A DNA stretch of 62,003 nucleotides. Source: a virus. The position numbers and the translations under genes were made by a program. The stretch is from positions 1 to 62,003 of the IMG/VR virus record IMGVR_UViG_3300031707_000016; one strand, 5' to 3'. Within the stretch, counting starts at the first letter, position 1. Every line of letters begins with the position of its first letter. Below the pieces are notes generated by a model. It was not told where the DNA came from, did no database searches, and was given only the letters and a program-made list of their open reading frames with translations. Below, piece after piece: positions 1 to 11,000 of the stretch.

Positions 1-242
1 GCCCCGCCCCAAACCCAAATGAAAATCTTTTTTGGAGCAAAGAAATACATTCTTTGGTCATCAAGCAAATAGCAGTTTGTTTCGTCACTCCATTCGTATC
101 CAGCTCCGGTTACAATGGGTTCGTATTTGGCGGGTGCCTTTTCGCAGAGAGCCAGCGTTTCAGCCAGACCAGCAACGGCGGAGGAAGGATTTACTCCATA
201 GGTAGGAGCCAGTTTTTGTAGAACTTTAAGATTTATTTTCAT
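1..242 (-). CDS. partial hypothetical protein, C-terminus outside window
   Basis: Reading from an ATG at 242, the frame stays open to the window edge for 80 codons, beginning MKINLKVLQKLAPTYG. I recognise no domain. The start lies inside the last 17 nt of the upstream gene, a translational-coupling arrangement typical of this phage. The gene follows the portal-linked 303-aa gene and would be the next member of the packaging/head block. The visible part is soluble and aromatic-rich near its end, with no membrane segment. Function unknown. Confidence 0.6.
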   Translation of the reverse strand, partial: MKINLKVLQKLAPTYGVNPSSAVAGLAETLALCEKAPAKYEPIVTGAGYEWSDETNCYLLDDQRMYFFAPKKIFIWVWGG

Positions 243-1137
243 GCTTTGCCTCTGATTGCTTTTTGACTTCTTTCAGCAATTCGTAGGAGAGCATCAATAC
301 CATGACGTGATTGTCCTTGACGATTTTGCCGGGGTTGATCTTATCCAATTGATTGACAACTTCACGGATTTTGATTCGCATCACGTCCGAATCTTTAATC
401 TTGGCGACTATTTCTGTAAGAGATTTCTTAATCTCCAAAACTCGTTCCTTAACAAATACATCAAAATTATTCGTGTTGGCAACATTGCAGATGTATTCAC
501 GCAAAACCGACTTTTGTTCGTCATCAAGAACACTGTCGTATTTCTCGTTGAGTTTTTCACACAAAAGTTTGTAAGTAAGAAGACGTATATCCTCAGTCTG
601 AGTCTGATAGTAGTTGATGAGATCGTCTTCAGAATGCATTGCTTTTGGTTTGTCAATTAAGTGCTCAACTATGCAGTTTTTAGCCTGATACACTTCGTTG
701 ACATCAAATTTACATTCCGAGGATACAACATCTTCGAAAACTTTATAGATAGAAGCCAATACTCGGTAGTTCCTCACGGGTGCTTTCAACATTTCTTCAA
801 TTGGATAAGCATCTTTTACTTCTTTGATTAGATCGAACTTGAGTTGGGTAAGTTTCTTGTTGTTAAGTTTCTTGCGAGCTTCAACAATCACATTAAAAAA
901 TCGTTCTGCGTGAGTCTCATCCTTAATCTTTTCGTTGAGTAGGGTACTATACAGCTGACGCTCACTTGCGAGCTCGGTGTTTTCACGGAAATACTTGTAG
1001 AGTAGATCTTTGGCTACGGACTCTTCTTTGCCCGCAATAATATCTGCCGTCACCTGTTTTGTCAGGAGCTCGAACAGAATGCCGGTATTTCTGAACTTTG
1101 AATGGCGCATTCTTTTCTGCATAGTATTAGACTTCAC
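226..1137 (-). CDS. conserved head-region hypothetical protein (downstream of portal)
   Basis: A 303-aa charged, mostly helical protein beginning MKSNTMQKRMRHSKFRN; a second Met at residue 10 (MRHSKF) is an alternative start. It follows the portal gene with a 68-bp gap that contains an ATATTTAT box, so it may have its own late start. The RNTGILFELLTKQVTADI region resembles proteins I associate with the head genes of marine T4-like phages, where their role is not established. The position, in the T4 scaffold/protease neighbourhood, suggests head assembly. No protease triad or membrane segment is visible. Confidence 0.6.
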   Translation of the reverse strand: MKSNTMQKRMRHSKFRNTGILFELLTKQVTADIIAGKEESVAKDLLYKYFRENTELASERQLYSTLLNEKIKDETHAERFFNVIVEARKKLNNKKLTQLKFDLIKEVKDAYPIEEMLKAPVRNYRVLASIYKVFEDVVSSECKFDVNEVYQAKNCIVEHLIDKPKAMHSEDDLINYYQTQTEDIRLLTYKLLCEKLNEKYDSVLDDEQKSVLREYICNVANTNNFDVFVKERVLEIKKSLTEIVAKIKDSDVMRIKIREVVNQLDKINPGKIVKDNHVMVLMLSYELLKEVKKQSEAKHENKS

Positions 1138-1151
1138 TCTTCAACTTAATT

Positions 1152-1159
1152 ATAAATAT
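1152..1159 (-). promoter_or_regulatory. ATATTTAT box before 303-aa head gene
   Basis: Coding strand ATATTTAT, 14 nt before the ATG at 1137, in the 68-bp gap after the portal gene. Confidence 0.45.
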
Positions 1160-1205
1160 GTTCTCAGAATTGGAAACTCTAAGTTAATATTCATGTACGT
1201 GTTTG

Positions 1206-3284
1206 TTATTCTCGTATATTTTGCTCGTCCATTAGCGACGAACTATTTGGTGAGTGACTTTCTTTAATCAATTCTTTGGTCGTTTCTTTTTGGGTCTTTC
1301 CCATAAACCCAGATAAGCTACTAAACAGAGCCGCATCTACCTTCTTGGGTTGTTGTTTCGTCGTCTGCTCTCTCAATCTTAATGGAGAACCACCTTCATA
1401 ATTATGACTGATGGCACTTTTCTTCTTTCCTTCGCTGTTTTTATTTGGATTATCGTGCATCTGATGCCTGCCCAATGGGTCTTCACGTCTTACATCAGAC
1501 TTATGTTCTCCGCTTTGATCACGTTCACTGGTGTCTCGGTCACTTCGGTCACGATTATCTACGACTTTGGTTTCTTTAACCAAGTCCTCTGGAGAACCAT
1601 CCAAGTCTTTATCTCCGGGCCCGCCCTTGTCGCCACCCTCTCCACCATCCCCACCCTCGTCATCGCCAAGGTCTAGGTCGTCCAAATCTCCCAAATCATC
1701 CAATCCACCACCGCCGCCGCTACTGGATCCGCCGCCATCTTCAGAATCTTTACCGCCCTTGCCGCCAATTTTCTTGAACGGTTTCGCCGGGTCATCACCA
1801 TCCTCCTCAATTGAAGTAAAGCGATAACGCTGCTTGGCATCTTCCACAACCTCGTCTTTAACGATTTTGATGTCATCCTCAGACATGTTGAAGATGTTCT
1901 TGTAAATCCAGTTGAACGAGAAGAACTTGTTTTCCACCATATCGGTTGCGACTGCAACCTTGTCAGACCAGATCTCAATCTTTTCCTTCTCGAAGATGGT
2001 AGATGGGTTGGTAAGTTCAAGCTCAAAATCAACCAAGCTTTCGTCACGATACCCTTGGGCATACAAATGCACGATTGCAATTTTGGTCAATTCTGAGCAA
2101 AGAATACGTTGGATACGTTGAATTGTTCGGGCGAAGCGCACGTCTTCTGATGCAAGGGTTGCTTTACCCGAAATACCTTCTTCGTATCCTAGAAATGCTT
2201 TTGGAATCTTCAAAGCTGACATCAGCTTGTTACGAAGATATTCAATATCTTCGGTTCCGGTCCACTCCATGCCGCCAAGAGTGTCAATTTTTGTTCCACT
2301 ATCACCACCACGAACCGGGATGTAATAGTCTTCCACCATGTTCTGTAGGTTGAAACGGAGATTGTATTCACCCGTCTGTTCGTCCATGTATGGAACTTTC
2401 TTCATCTTATCCATCATCTTCTGCATGTAGTTATCAACTTCAGCAGGAGGAATGTTTCCGATATCGGTATAGAAAATGCGCTTCTCAGGAGCACGCATGA
2501 TACGGTGAATCAACATAGCATCTTCCATCAATGAAAGCTGCTTCCACACACGGCGAGCACCCTCGATCATACCCTTACCATACGGCAGGAAATTGCTATC
2601 AGACATGAGACGGAAGTGTGCCATCTCATAATTTTCAAGGATTTCTGCTTGTGCTGTATCGGTAGGACGAAGTTGGAACTTGACGTAGCGTTTGTTGTAA
2701 GGATCGGCGTTTTCAATACGTTCAACATTGTATGCCGAAATTGGCTCTACCATGTAAACACCGTATTCTGGTGTGACATACAACTTCAAATAGAAGTCAC
2801 CGTATTTACACATGTTTCGAGTCCACGACCACATGTTAAATTGAATGTTCAGAATATCTGTAAAGAGGTTCTCAAGAATCTGCTTTACATTGTTGTTGGT
2901 AGAATGAACCGTCAACATCTTACCCATTTCATTGTAGGTAAGACATTCGTCAGCGTAAATGTCCAAGGCAGATGAAATGATTGGATCCATGTCCATCGTA
3001 TCATAGTCACGGAACAAGTCCATGCGTGCTGCTTGGTAAGAAAGTGCGAAGTCACGGGTGTAAGCATTGTAGGCTGTAGAACGGATACGATTGAAACGGT
3101 CACGAAGACTATTTCTGTCTGTAGCATACATGATGCTATCAGTATCTTTGATTTTAAGCTGCTTACCACCGACATTGCGAACGATAACGTCAGTAGAAAA
3201 GAGTCTCTTCAGTCTCGCATATAGAGACTGTTTCTTAACGTCTAGTACTTCGTCGTCAAATGGTTTTAGTATTGGATTGGGCAT
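1206..3284 (-). CDS. 20: portal vertex protein (gp20-like)
   Basis: A 692-aa portal protein of the T4 gp20 type. Portals form the dodecameric ring at one capsid vertex through which DNA is packaged. Family-like stretches include the N-terminal MPNPILKPFDDEVLDVKK, the early DPIISSALDIYADE segment (about residue 100) and the IDTLGGMEW region with downstream LMSALKIPKAFLG. Residues about 500-565 form a low-complexity Gly/Asp/Ser tail followed by a charged, probably disordered C-terminus, making it longer than T4 gp20 (524 aa). An AAGGA ribosome site precedes the ATG. It is directly downstream of the large terminase gene, the usual packaging order. Confidence 0.93.
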   Translation of the reverse strand: MPNPILKPFDDEVLDVKKQSLYARLKRLFSTDVIVRNVGGKQLKIKDTDSIMYATDRNSLRDRFNRIRSTAYNAYTRDFALSYQAARMDLFRDYDTMDMDPIISSALDIYADECLTYNEMGKMLTVHSTNNNVKQILENLFTDILNIQFNMWSWTRNMCKYGDFYLKLYVTPEYGVYMVEPISAYNVERIENADPYNKRYVKFQLRPTDTAQAEILENYEMAHFRLMSDSNFLPYGKGMIEGARRVWKQLSLMEDAMLIHRIMRAPEKRIFYTDIGNIPPAEVDNYMQKMMDKMKKVPYMDEQTGEYNLRFNLQNMVEDYYIPVRGGDSGTKIDTLGGMEWTGTEDIEYLRNKLMSALKIPKAFLGYEEGISGKATLASEDVRFARTIQRIQRILCSELTKIAIVHLYAQGYRDESLVDFELELTNPSTIFEKEKIEIWSDKVAVATDMVENKFFSFNWIYKNIFNMSEDDIKIVKDEVVEDAKQRYRFTSIEEDGDDPAKPFKKIGGKGGKDSEDGGGSSSGGGGGLDDLGDLDDLDLGDDEGGDGGEGGDKGGPGDKDLDGSPEDLVKETKVVDNRDRSDRDTSERDQSGEHKSDVRREDPLGRHQMHDNPNKNSEGKKKSAISHNYEGGSPLRLREQTTKQQPKKVDAALFSSLSGFMGKTQKETTKELIKESHSPNSSSLMDEQNIRE

Positions 3285-3336
3285 ATTTTATCCTTCTGTC
3301 TTTGTGTGTATGTGTATGGAGAACAATTCCCCTGCT

Positions 3337-3344
3337 ATAAATAT
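3337..3344 (-). promoter_or_regulatory. ATATTTAT box in portal leader
   Basis: Coding strand CTATATTTATAG, 52 nt before the portal ATG and just past the TerL stop. A conventional AAGGA ribosome site follows, so this unit has a normal leader. Confidence 0.45.
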
Positions 3345-3350
3345 AGAGAA

Positions 3351-5000
3351 TTACCCCAGAAGCCAGCGAATATCTTCGGTTCCCTGATTACCCCTACCTT
3401 GGCGGCCCGTCTGCATCTCCCACGATTTTTTCCCAGCGATGGCAGCATTTTGCTTGTAAACGGGACTTGTGTCAACAGGACGTGTCATATGCATCTGTCC
3501 AAGTGAAGCCCGGGTTAGGTCCATTCCTTCTTGGCGAAGGCGTAGAGCGGTGTCTCTAACCCATAGTCCGATTCCCAGCGCCATAACCAAGTCATCGTTG
3601 TAAGAATCCATTGCCTGCGCCTTTCCATTCTTCCAAATGAAAGTGTCCAATTCTGCTAGTGTTCTCTTGGAATAAATGTCAACTGCCTGACTTCGGAAAT
3701 ACATCTCTATGTTGTTGATAACCAGTGGACGTGTTTTTATATTCGTGCTGAATCCCGGAACCAATTTCTTTTCTTCCGAGTCATAGCGATTTGTCAGTTG
3801 ACGCTGAACGTCCACATATTTCAAGTCGGTGGAACTATAAAAAGTGTTTTTATACTCACGATCAATGATGGCTTGAAGAGTTGCCCAACCTACGTTTTCA
3901 CGCTCAACAATCAAGAGAGCATTATTATATTCGGTGGCGAGTGCTACGAGGAAATTTCCATAGTCCTTGGTTCCAAGGTTTCCCTTATATTCGGCGCATT
4001 GAATTGGCGTCTCGCCTGTAATATCAATCACATGAGCAGCGGAGAAGTCTGCGCCATCACCACGGGCAACGTCGGCGCATACAAGGTATGAGTGGGAGTA
4101 GTCTGGATAGTGCCAAATCCACAGTCCCCTATCTGCTCCACGGATGTCCACCGGGTCTTTCTGGCGGTTCTTCTTGTAGAACTCTACAATGGCAAGATCC
4201 ACCACGTTGTCACCGGAGGCAAGGAAGTTACAATCAAATTCTTGTGCTGCTTTCTTGGGATTGCCTTGCTTCTCTCCCTCAACCCGTCTCCACTCTTCAT
4301 TACGCTCGGGGTGCAACTGCCACGGGAGGGTAATCGGATGGAATCCGTTTTTACCAACCTTCCCGTCGTTGTTTTCTTCCGCCCCTTGCCACATTTGATG
4401 AAACCAGTTACCAACACCACGAGGAGTTGAGAGGATGATTGCGTTACCACCAGTTGACAACGTAGGAGAAGCGGAAGTCCACAATTCAGATGCCTCATCA
4501 ATAAGGGCAGCTTCGTCAATAATAAGAAGGGATAGTGCTTGACCTACACCTGATTTCTTCGTCGTAGATGCCGCCTTGATTTGAGACCCATTTGAGAACT
4601 TCAAAGATAAGCGGTTATCTTCAATGCATTGCACTTTGAGCCATGTGGGAAGTTCCTGTTGGGCGTCTCTAACCTTGGTAACAACGTCTTTGGCATCATC
4701 TTGTCTCAACGAGATTAGAAGAATGTTCTTATCCTTGTTGAATGTCATCAACCACAGCGAATATGCAGCGACCAGTGTTGATATGCCCATCTGACGAGAC
4801 TTGAGGATGATGTTGAATCGAAAATCGTGAAATGAGGTTAGAGTCTCTTCTTGAAACTTGTAAAGGTCAAACAGCACCATTCCACGAATTGGATGTTTAA
4901 TCTTGACATAGTGCTTCATGAAATATACCGGAGAGGCAGCACACTTGGCGAACTCTTGGCGGATTATTTCTTGATATGAAATCTGCGGTTTATCAGACAT
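3351..5000 (-). CDS. 17: terminase large subunit (gp17-like)
   Basis: A 549-aa packaging motor, an ATPase plus headful nuclease. Counting from MSDKPQ, the Walker A-like SRQMGIST is at 68-75, Walker B LLIIDEA at 159-165 and the coupling motif ILSTPRG near 189. The RNase H-like nuclease acidic residues are D310 (VCADVARGDG), E366 (LIVERENVG) and D469/D470 (SYNDDLVMALG). I chose the MSDKPQ start because it gives an 8-nt overlap with the upstream gene; an in-frame start 27 nt earlier (MLASSNW) is possible. Length and motif order match T4-type TerL. Confidence 0.95.
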   Translation of the reverse strand: MSDKPQISYQEIIRQEFAKCAASPVYFMKHYVKIKHPIRGMVLFDLYKFQEETLTSFHDFRFNIILKSRQMGISTLVAAYSLWLMTFNKDKNILLISLRQDDAKDVVTKVRDAQQELPTWLKVQCIEDNRLSLKFSNGSQIKAASTTKKSGVGQALSLLIIDEAALIDEASELWTSASPTLSTGGNAIILSTPRGVGNWFHQMWQGAEENNDGKVGKNGFHPITLPWQLHPERNEEWRRVEGEKQGNPKKAAQEFDCNFLASGDNVVDLAIVEFYKKNRQKDPVDIRGADRGLWIWHYPDYSHSYLVCADVARGDGADFSAAHVIDITGETPIQCAEYKGNLGTKDYGNFLVALATEYNNALLIVERENVGWATLQAIIDREYKNTFYSSTDLKYVDVQRQLTNRYDSEEKKLVPGFSTNIKTRPLVINNIEMYFRSQAVDIYSKRTLAELDTFIWKNGKAQAMDSYNDDLVMALGIGLWVRDTALRLRQEGMDLTRASLGQMHMTRPVDTSPVYKQNAAIAGKKSWEMQTGRQGRGNQGTEDIRWLLG

Positions 5001-5643
5001 ACGTTTCCAATTTGAACTTGCGAGCACTTGCCAAATAATTTTTCTTGGCTACTGCTTTTGACTTTTTAAGGAACGCTACCCGCTTCTTTGCGAGCTTCAA
5101 GTCTCGCTTTGCTCCTATCAAAATCTCTTCAGGATTATTGTGCTTCCATCGTTCAAGGAAACCTTCCGAGTTACAGAGCATCGTGACATCGCCCGAATCT
5201 CGGGAGAAAAACTTGATTACTTCCTCCAATCGGTTTGTGATATCGAGGATTTCGCCAAGCTCGTAAGAAATCAATTTGTAGTTCTCGTAATCTGGATATG
5301 CTCCAACTATTCGGAGTTTGGTCTCGTAATCAATGAGACAGTTGGCACACAACCCTGTGCGATTGAAAAATTTCTGATCCAACTTACTTCCCCATTTTAT
5401 GACTTGCCCACACTTGCATTTTTGGGTAATCAACTCACGGATCATGTCGCCTTGGGTCTTGGTTATTCGGATAGTTCTTCCGCCCCTCATTTCCCATTCC
5501 ACTCCATCGGAGTCTTTCCACTTATCACCATTGCGACGATACTTTTTTTCGTTACCTGTGTAACCAACTTGTACAAAAGGACGAACGCCCGCTACGTAGT
5601 CCTTCAAAATGTCAATATTGCTCTTGTTTACTCCACGTTTCAT
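4993..5643 (-). CDS. zinc-ribbon protein upstream of TerL, candidate small terminase
   Basis: A 216-aa basic protein overlapping the TerL start by 8 nt. Its centre holds a four-cysteine ribbon, CKCG (about residue 75) and CANC (about residue 98), and its C-terminus is a lysine-rich helix. The position immediately before gp17 is where T4-like phages encode the small terminase gp16, so a DNA-recognition role in packaging is a reasonable inference. I do not see the central coiled-coil arrangement typical of gp16, so this could be a substitute or an unrelated Zn-binding protein. ATATGTA-like sequence lies in its leader. Confidence 0.5.
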   Translation of the reverse strand: MKRGVNKSNIDILKDYVAGVRPFVQVGYTGNEKKYRRNGDKWKDSDGVEWEMRGGRTIRITKTQGDMIRELITQKCKCGQVIKWGSKLDQKFFNRTGLCANCLIDYETKLRIVGAYPDYENYKLISYELGEILDITNRLEEVIKFFSRDSGDVTMLCNSEGFLERWKHNNPEEILIGAKRDLKLAKKRVAFLKKSKAVAKKNYLASARKFKLETYV

Positions 5644-5696
5644 AACTGTATATCCTTGTTACCATATCTACATATCAATACCAATGGTATAAAATG

Positions 5697-7967
5697 TTAA
5701 GAAAAGACGGTTTTTGTTCCGGCGGGGTTTATCCAAATTCTTTTTCCAAACGGTCCTGTAAGAAGTCCATCCGCCACGGCACTTCCAGTATATTTAACTG
5801 CAATTGACCTAGCAGTTTTGGTTGTGCTGATTGTTCCCTGTGTTGTGGTCAAATTTACGTAGTCATCTTCAACATTACTCAAATCAGAGACGTTTGTGTA
5901 ACACACTGCGCCGTCGCCCAATGCTGGATTGGGAGGAAAATGTGTGGGGAACTTCCAACCCAAGAGTCGGGTTCCAAGAACCGGGCAACTCCCAATGTTT
6001 GGAATATACAAGCTCTGAGAAATAGTCAAACTTCCAGATACGAAGGTAAGTAGGGTTGGGTCTGAAAGTCCATTTCCATTGAACGCATACAGACTCTCTC
6101 CGTTGGGGTCAAACGTCTGAATCGTTGACAGGTTGGAATACACCAAAGTAGAGTTGATATCATACAACTCTGCCTTCAATTGAAAAGGTTCATTGGCGAC
6201 GTTTACTTTGAACGGTATTTTTGTAAACAAAAGATCAGGAGAAAATCCATAATCGCTGTAAACCTTTAATGACAACTCCGAAAGAGTTACGCTACAGTGG
6301 AACGGCACAATTACCATAGTTCCATAATAGTCTGAGTTCGGCGTGAAATATAGGTACTGTTTGTCTGAAAACACTTTTATGGTAGTATTTTCGTTTGTGG
6401 CAACCGTACCCAGCTTCAATCCATACGGACTGATGTAATCTTTTTCTATGTTTATTCGTGGACTTGAGCTAGTGAAGTAAAAATCGATCTTGGCGTCATG
6501 CGTTGTTTTGGTTTTTTCCATGACCACATTCGCAGACAAAACGTACAACGCTCCCGCCTTTAGAGAAATGAAATTTGAGTTGTATGCCGAACCAGATATT
6601 CTATTAAATGATTCGCTATCATATGGATAGTAAATCCTGTCGTTGACCGTGTTGATTGAATCTGCCTTTACAATGACATATTGCGTTCCATCCATCTGCG
6701 AATATTGACTGGTCGAAATCTTCATTGCATCAATATACGGTTTTACAGAATGCGAAACCGCCATGAAGACCGAACTGGTAAACCAATATCTTTGAATATG
6801 TGACTGATTGTAAAAAGACCCCATCAAAGCATACGTCTTGTTATTGGTGATTGGATCTGTCAGCAATTCCAATGCATTGAGAGGTTCGTCTGCTATAAGT
6901 TGGAAATCTCCGGGGTAAACCAAACTCTTTCTATAAAGTTTGTGGCGAGCAACGAATCCAGAAAAGGGTCTTATGTTTCTATAAACTACTTCGGCATATG
7001 ACTGCTTGATGTATGTGGTTGCCCCGGTTGATACGTCAACAAATTTCAGATAGTCGTCCGACGCAGTATTGTATGCAGTCCATGTGTAAGACGAAGTAAA
7101 TGTTCCTTCGTTGACATTCGTAACAAACTGGTCCTTTCCTACAGTGTAGAAAAATGGATCACTAACCTGCATCGTTTTGCTGTCCAGAATGTTTTTTATT
7201 GTGAACGAAGCAGTCTGCCTCGTATCTTTGGTGACATAAGAATATGGAACTTGAAGCGTGGTGCTTGTAACGGTGATGGATTGTCCCTCCATCTGAGTAT
7301 TGAAAGACTTGGTTGGAAACAAGGTTGGTCCCGCCTGAGAGTCGGGAATATTCAAAATGATACGATAGTCAATATCCGCTTTCTTTGGGTTGATCGACTT
7401 TCGGTTGACATCCTTCTTGGGGGTTACTGCAAGCGAGTAGAAGTTTCCGTAAAAATTGACGGTCTTGGTCAATAGGTCGGCGGTGTTGTTTGTTACGATT
7501 GGATACAACAGACCACGAGATTCAATCGTCGGTTTATTATAGAATCTAACCTTGGAGGTATTTTGCAACGTCTTATCAATTGCGATGTTTCCAATCCAAC
7601 GGACAGTTTCCCCCTTGACCGTGGTTCCCAATAAGATAAGTTTTCCGGCACCGTTGTAAGTCTCCTCGTAAACGCCGATGGATATTAAGAAGTTTGCTAC
7701 GTCAGAATAGGATACATTGCTGTCAGGACGCTCTATGTAGAGAGAATTGCCATTGGAGTCGAGACACTCAACTTGAATTTCAGTTCCGGCCTTTAGGAGG
7801 GATGACCCGTTGAATGCCACTGGGTTTTTTCCACCTGTAAAGACAGGGTTGAACTCGGCAATAACGAAGTATTTTGATAGGTAACTGGTATCTTCGATGT
7901 CGGGTTTAAGGACTAAAAGTCCTAGATTGACACCCTTTTTTCCGAAACTGGACAACAATTGAGCCAT
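5697..7967 (-). CDS. large virion structural protein, unknown
   Basis: A 756-aa, beta-rich, Ser/Thr/Asn-rich protein (MAQLLSSFGKKGVNLGLLV) with low Lys content, typical of virion surface or tail proteins. No named domain is recognised. It stands between the packaging genes and the DNA-repair fusion gene and probably has its own late start: an ATATGTAT box ends 27 nt before the ATG, followed by a small GGGCA/TGCCC hairpin. Its length and composition match the adhesin-like proteins encoded at 15-28 kb. Virion location is inferred from composition only. Confidence 0.55.
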   Translation of the reverse strand: MAQLLSSFGKKGVNLGLLVLKPDIEDTSYLSKYFVIAEFNPVFTGGKNPVAFNGSSLLKAGTEIQVECLDSNGNSLYIERPDSNVSYSDVANFLISIGVYEETYNGAGKLILLGTTVKGETVRWIGNIAIDKTLQNTSKVRFYNKPTIESRGLLYPIVTNNTADLLTKTVNFYGNFYSLAVTPKKDVNRKSINPKKADIDYRIILNIPDSQAGPTLFPTKSFNTQMEGQSITVTSTTLQVPYSYVTKDTRQTASFTIKNILDSKTMQVSDPFFYTVGKDQFVTNVNEGTFTSSYTWTAYNTASDDYLKFVDVSTGATTYIKQSYAEVVYRNIRPFSGFVARHKLYRKSLVYPGDFQLIADEPLNALELLTDPITNNKTYALMGSFYNQSHIQRYWFTSSVFMAVSHSVKPYIDAMKISTSQYSQMDGTQYVIVKADSINTVNDRIYYPYDSESFNRISGSAYNSNFISLKAGALYVLSANVVMEKTKTTHDAKIDFYFTSSSPRINIEKDYISPYGLKLGTVATNENTTIKVFSDKQYLYFTPNSDYYGTMVIVPFHCSVTLSELSLKVYSDYGFSPDLLFTKIPFKVNVANEPFQLKAELYDINSTLVYSNLSTIQTFDPNGESLYAFNGNGLSDPTLLTFVSGSLTISQSLYIPNIGSCPVLGTRLLGWKFPTHFPPNPALGDGAVCYTNVSDLSNVEDDYVNLTTTQGTISTTKTARSIAVKYTGSAVADGLLTGPFGKRIWINPAGTKTVFS

Positions 7968-7994
7968 AAGTATTCAAGGGCACACTGCCCCTGA

Positions 7995-8002
7995 ATACAT
8001 AT
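7995..8002 (-). promoter_or_regulatory. ATATGTAT box before 756-aa virion gene
   Basis: Coding strand ATATGTAT, 27 nt before the ATG at 7967 and just past the Mre11-Rad50 stop, with a small GGGCA/TGCCC hairpin between box and ATG. Confidence 0.4.
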
Positions 8003-8007
8003 AGACA

Positions 8008-11000
8008 TCACTCAAAAATAACCTTACTGAAGTTGCCTTCCCGCTTGATCTCTATCTGTTTGTCCACAGCATCCTTGAGGGCATCAAGGTGAGAAATCAC
8101 CAATACGAAGTCAAAATTATTCTTCAAAAAGGAGAAGAGCGTGTACATGGACGCCAGATTGTCGGGGTCAAGTGTTCCAAATCCCTCATCAATCGCCAAG
8201 AAGGTCGTTTTGGGGAGATTGGATATGTTTGTGAGAGCGACACGAATGGCAATAGACGCAACAAACCGCTCATATCCCGATGTCAACTCAATTGGCCAAC
8301 GACCATACTCATAAACGACGTAGGGGATGATGTTCTTACCATCCGTCTCAAACTGAATGGTGTAATCCACCACTTGACTTAGGATGGAGTTCACTTCCTT
8401 CTCAATCTCTGGCACAGTATTGCAGATAACTTGATAGGGAATACCATCACGCCCCACCGCCAGCATGTAGTGCTGATAAGAGTCTGATTCATTTTCCAAC
8501 TCCGCAACCTCCTTCATGGTTTTGGTCAAGGTTTCGATGGTGCTGCGGAAAAGTTCCCGCTTTCCAGAAATATCCATCAACAAGCGATTCTGACGTTGAA
8601 ACTCCACGTCTAAGCGAGTGAGAGTATTGCGATATGTTCCGATTTTCGCCTGTACTCTTTCATTCATCATTACTGACGCTTCGTTGCGATGATACAGTTC
8701 AATTTGGTGGGTTGCTTCTTTAAGAACCGTGTCCAACTTTTCTAACTCATTCGTCGTGACAATGATGTTGCGGCTCAAAACTGCCGCTTCATCCTTGACC
8801 TTGCTTCGGTCTGTCAGTGCCTTGGTATAGGTTTCATACACCTGTTCAACCCAAACGAACTTGGCGAGTTCACTCCTAAGATTATCCAGATGCTCCAACA
8901 TTTTGTCCGCTTCCTTTTTATCGTCGGACAACTGTTTCTTTGCTTTACTCGCATCTTTGACGAAATCATTGTTGGTGCAAAATTTGCAATTCGGGTCATA
9001 CTCATGTTTATCCAGACGAGCGACCTTTTCCAACTTACCCTTAATCTCAACCTTCTTAAGATCCATCTTCTGCTTGACTTCGTTAATTTTATCCGAAAGA
9101 GACTTGTAAGTTTTGTGACTCTCAACCAAATTGGACTCTTCAATCTTCTTGATTTGTGCATTTAGGTCTGCAACCGTCTTTTCTTTCTCGGAGAGCAGAG
9201 TCTTAAATCCTTCCAACGCCTGCCGCTTCTGTTTAACCGAATTTTCGGAAGATGTCTTCTTGGTTTCCAAGGCGGGAAGATTGGTCGGAACTTCTGCATC
9301 CAAACGAATCAGGTTGGCAGTCTCCGAGATGATTTGGTTATTAACGTCGGCAATCTGCTTCTTGAGACTATCCACTTCTTTCTGGTTTTCATCGAAGAGA
9401 GAAACGGCATGTGCCAACGCACTGTCGTTCTGCTGAATTTCATGTGGATAGTTCTTGTCTTTGTGGAGTTTTAGAACGGCATTCAGTTCCTTATTTCGTT
9501 CTCCTGCCGACTCCTGTAGGCGGTCAAAGACGTTTAACCCAATGAATTGAACCATGAGGTCTTTTCTCTCGCTGTTACCCATGTCAATGAATGACGATAG
9601 ATTCTTAGCACTTTGGAATGATGCTGCTGTGAGAATGAAATCCTCATATGTTCCAATGTAGTCACGGATAATATCGTTGGTGTCACGTCTTGCCGTGCCG
9701 TGCAATTCTTCCTCCACCCCATTCTCCATCTTCCAGAATTTCACATCTACCTTGACATTGCCGGAACGAGTCGTAGAACCCTTGCGTTCAATGAAGTAGC
9801 GCACGCCGGAAATTTCAAACTCCAATTTGCATTTGAATGAGGTCTTCTGCACGTTCATGACGTGAACCCCCTTAAACCCACGATCAAATTTGTCAAACAG
9901 ACAGAAAATGATTGCTGAAAGAATGCTTGATTTACCGGATTTGTTCGGTCCAAATATTCCATACACTCCCGCCATAGATGTGAAATCCACAACGTTGTTC
10001 TCTCCATACGTGAACATATTGTCAAACTCAAATCGGATGGGTTTCCACTTGAGATTGCGAGCAAATTCGTCACGCTTAATGAGCAAATTCGTGTTTCGAT
10101 TGATTTTCAAAATCTCATCAATTTTGGATTGGTCTGTGATTAGAACCTTCTTCTGTAAGAACTCAGTGATGAGACGATTCTGATAATCAACGTTCGTCAG
10201 GTCGGTCAGAACGATGTCTTTACAGAGTGGAATGATGTCTTTTTTGTCTCGCTCTTGATCCATGCGGACATAGGCAGTTTCCACGACGAGTGCCAATTCC
10301 TTTATTTTGGAAATGACTGCCTTAACTTCGGACGCAATACTGTCGTAACACTTGAGACGAAGACGCACCTTCTTGGGAAGGTCTTTTAAGTCGGTTGTGA
10401 GCTGTCCCTTATTCACGTCAACCGTAAAGTATCCATAATCGTTCCTGAGTTCGTAAAATTCGTAAGTGCGAGTCTTCAAGTCCCACAATGAATATCCGTG
10501 ACCACGCAGACCTTCACCATGATTCTGTTGAATCATGCTGCCGACGTAATGTATGCATGGTTTGTGGTCGTCAGGCGCATAGTCCTGCATATCTTGCTTC
10601 TTATGTATGTCCCCGAGCAACGCAATATCGTTGTAGTCAAATAACGGGTTCATAATAGCAGGGTTGCTGATGGCATATCCCGTCTCCAACGCCGCCTTAT
10701 CTACCGCCCCGTGGAACATGGCGATGACGTGCTCATACTGATTGCGGTAAATGTCAGGAATGGTGTTACCTGCGATGTAGTGTTCGGGGGCGTCAAACAC
10801 GCCCATGTTGTTCCACAGAATGTTTCCAAATCCATACAGACCCGTGGTCTTGAGATAAAACAAGTTGGGATGATTGAGAGAATCAACCAGAGGAGTCAAA
10901 CTATCCAAGCGACTCTTATTTGACAATGTGGCGTCGTGGTTGCCCGCAATGAGAACCAGTGGACGAATGTCAGCAAGTGCCTTGAACAAATCCGTCGCCA

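Noticed and set aside
1531-1827. Pro-rich plus-strand ORF inside the portal gene
   Set aside because: Antisense of the Gly/Asp-rich portal tail.
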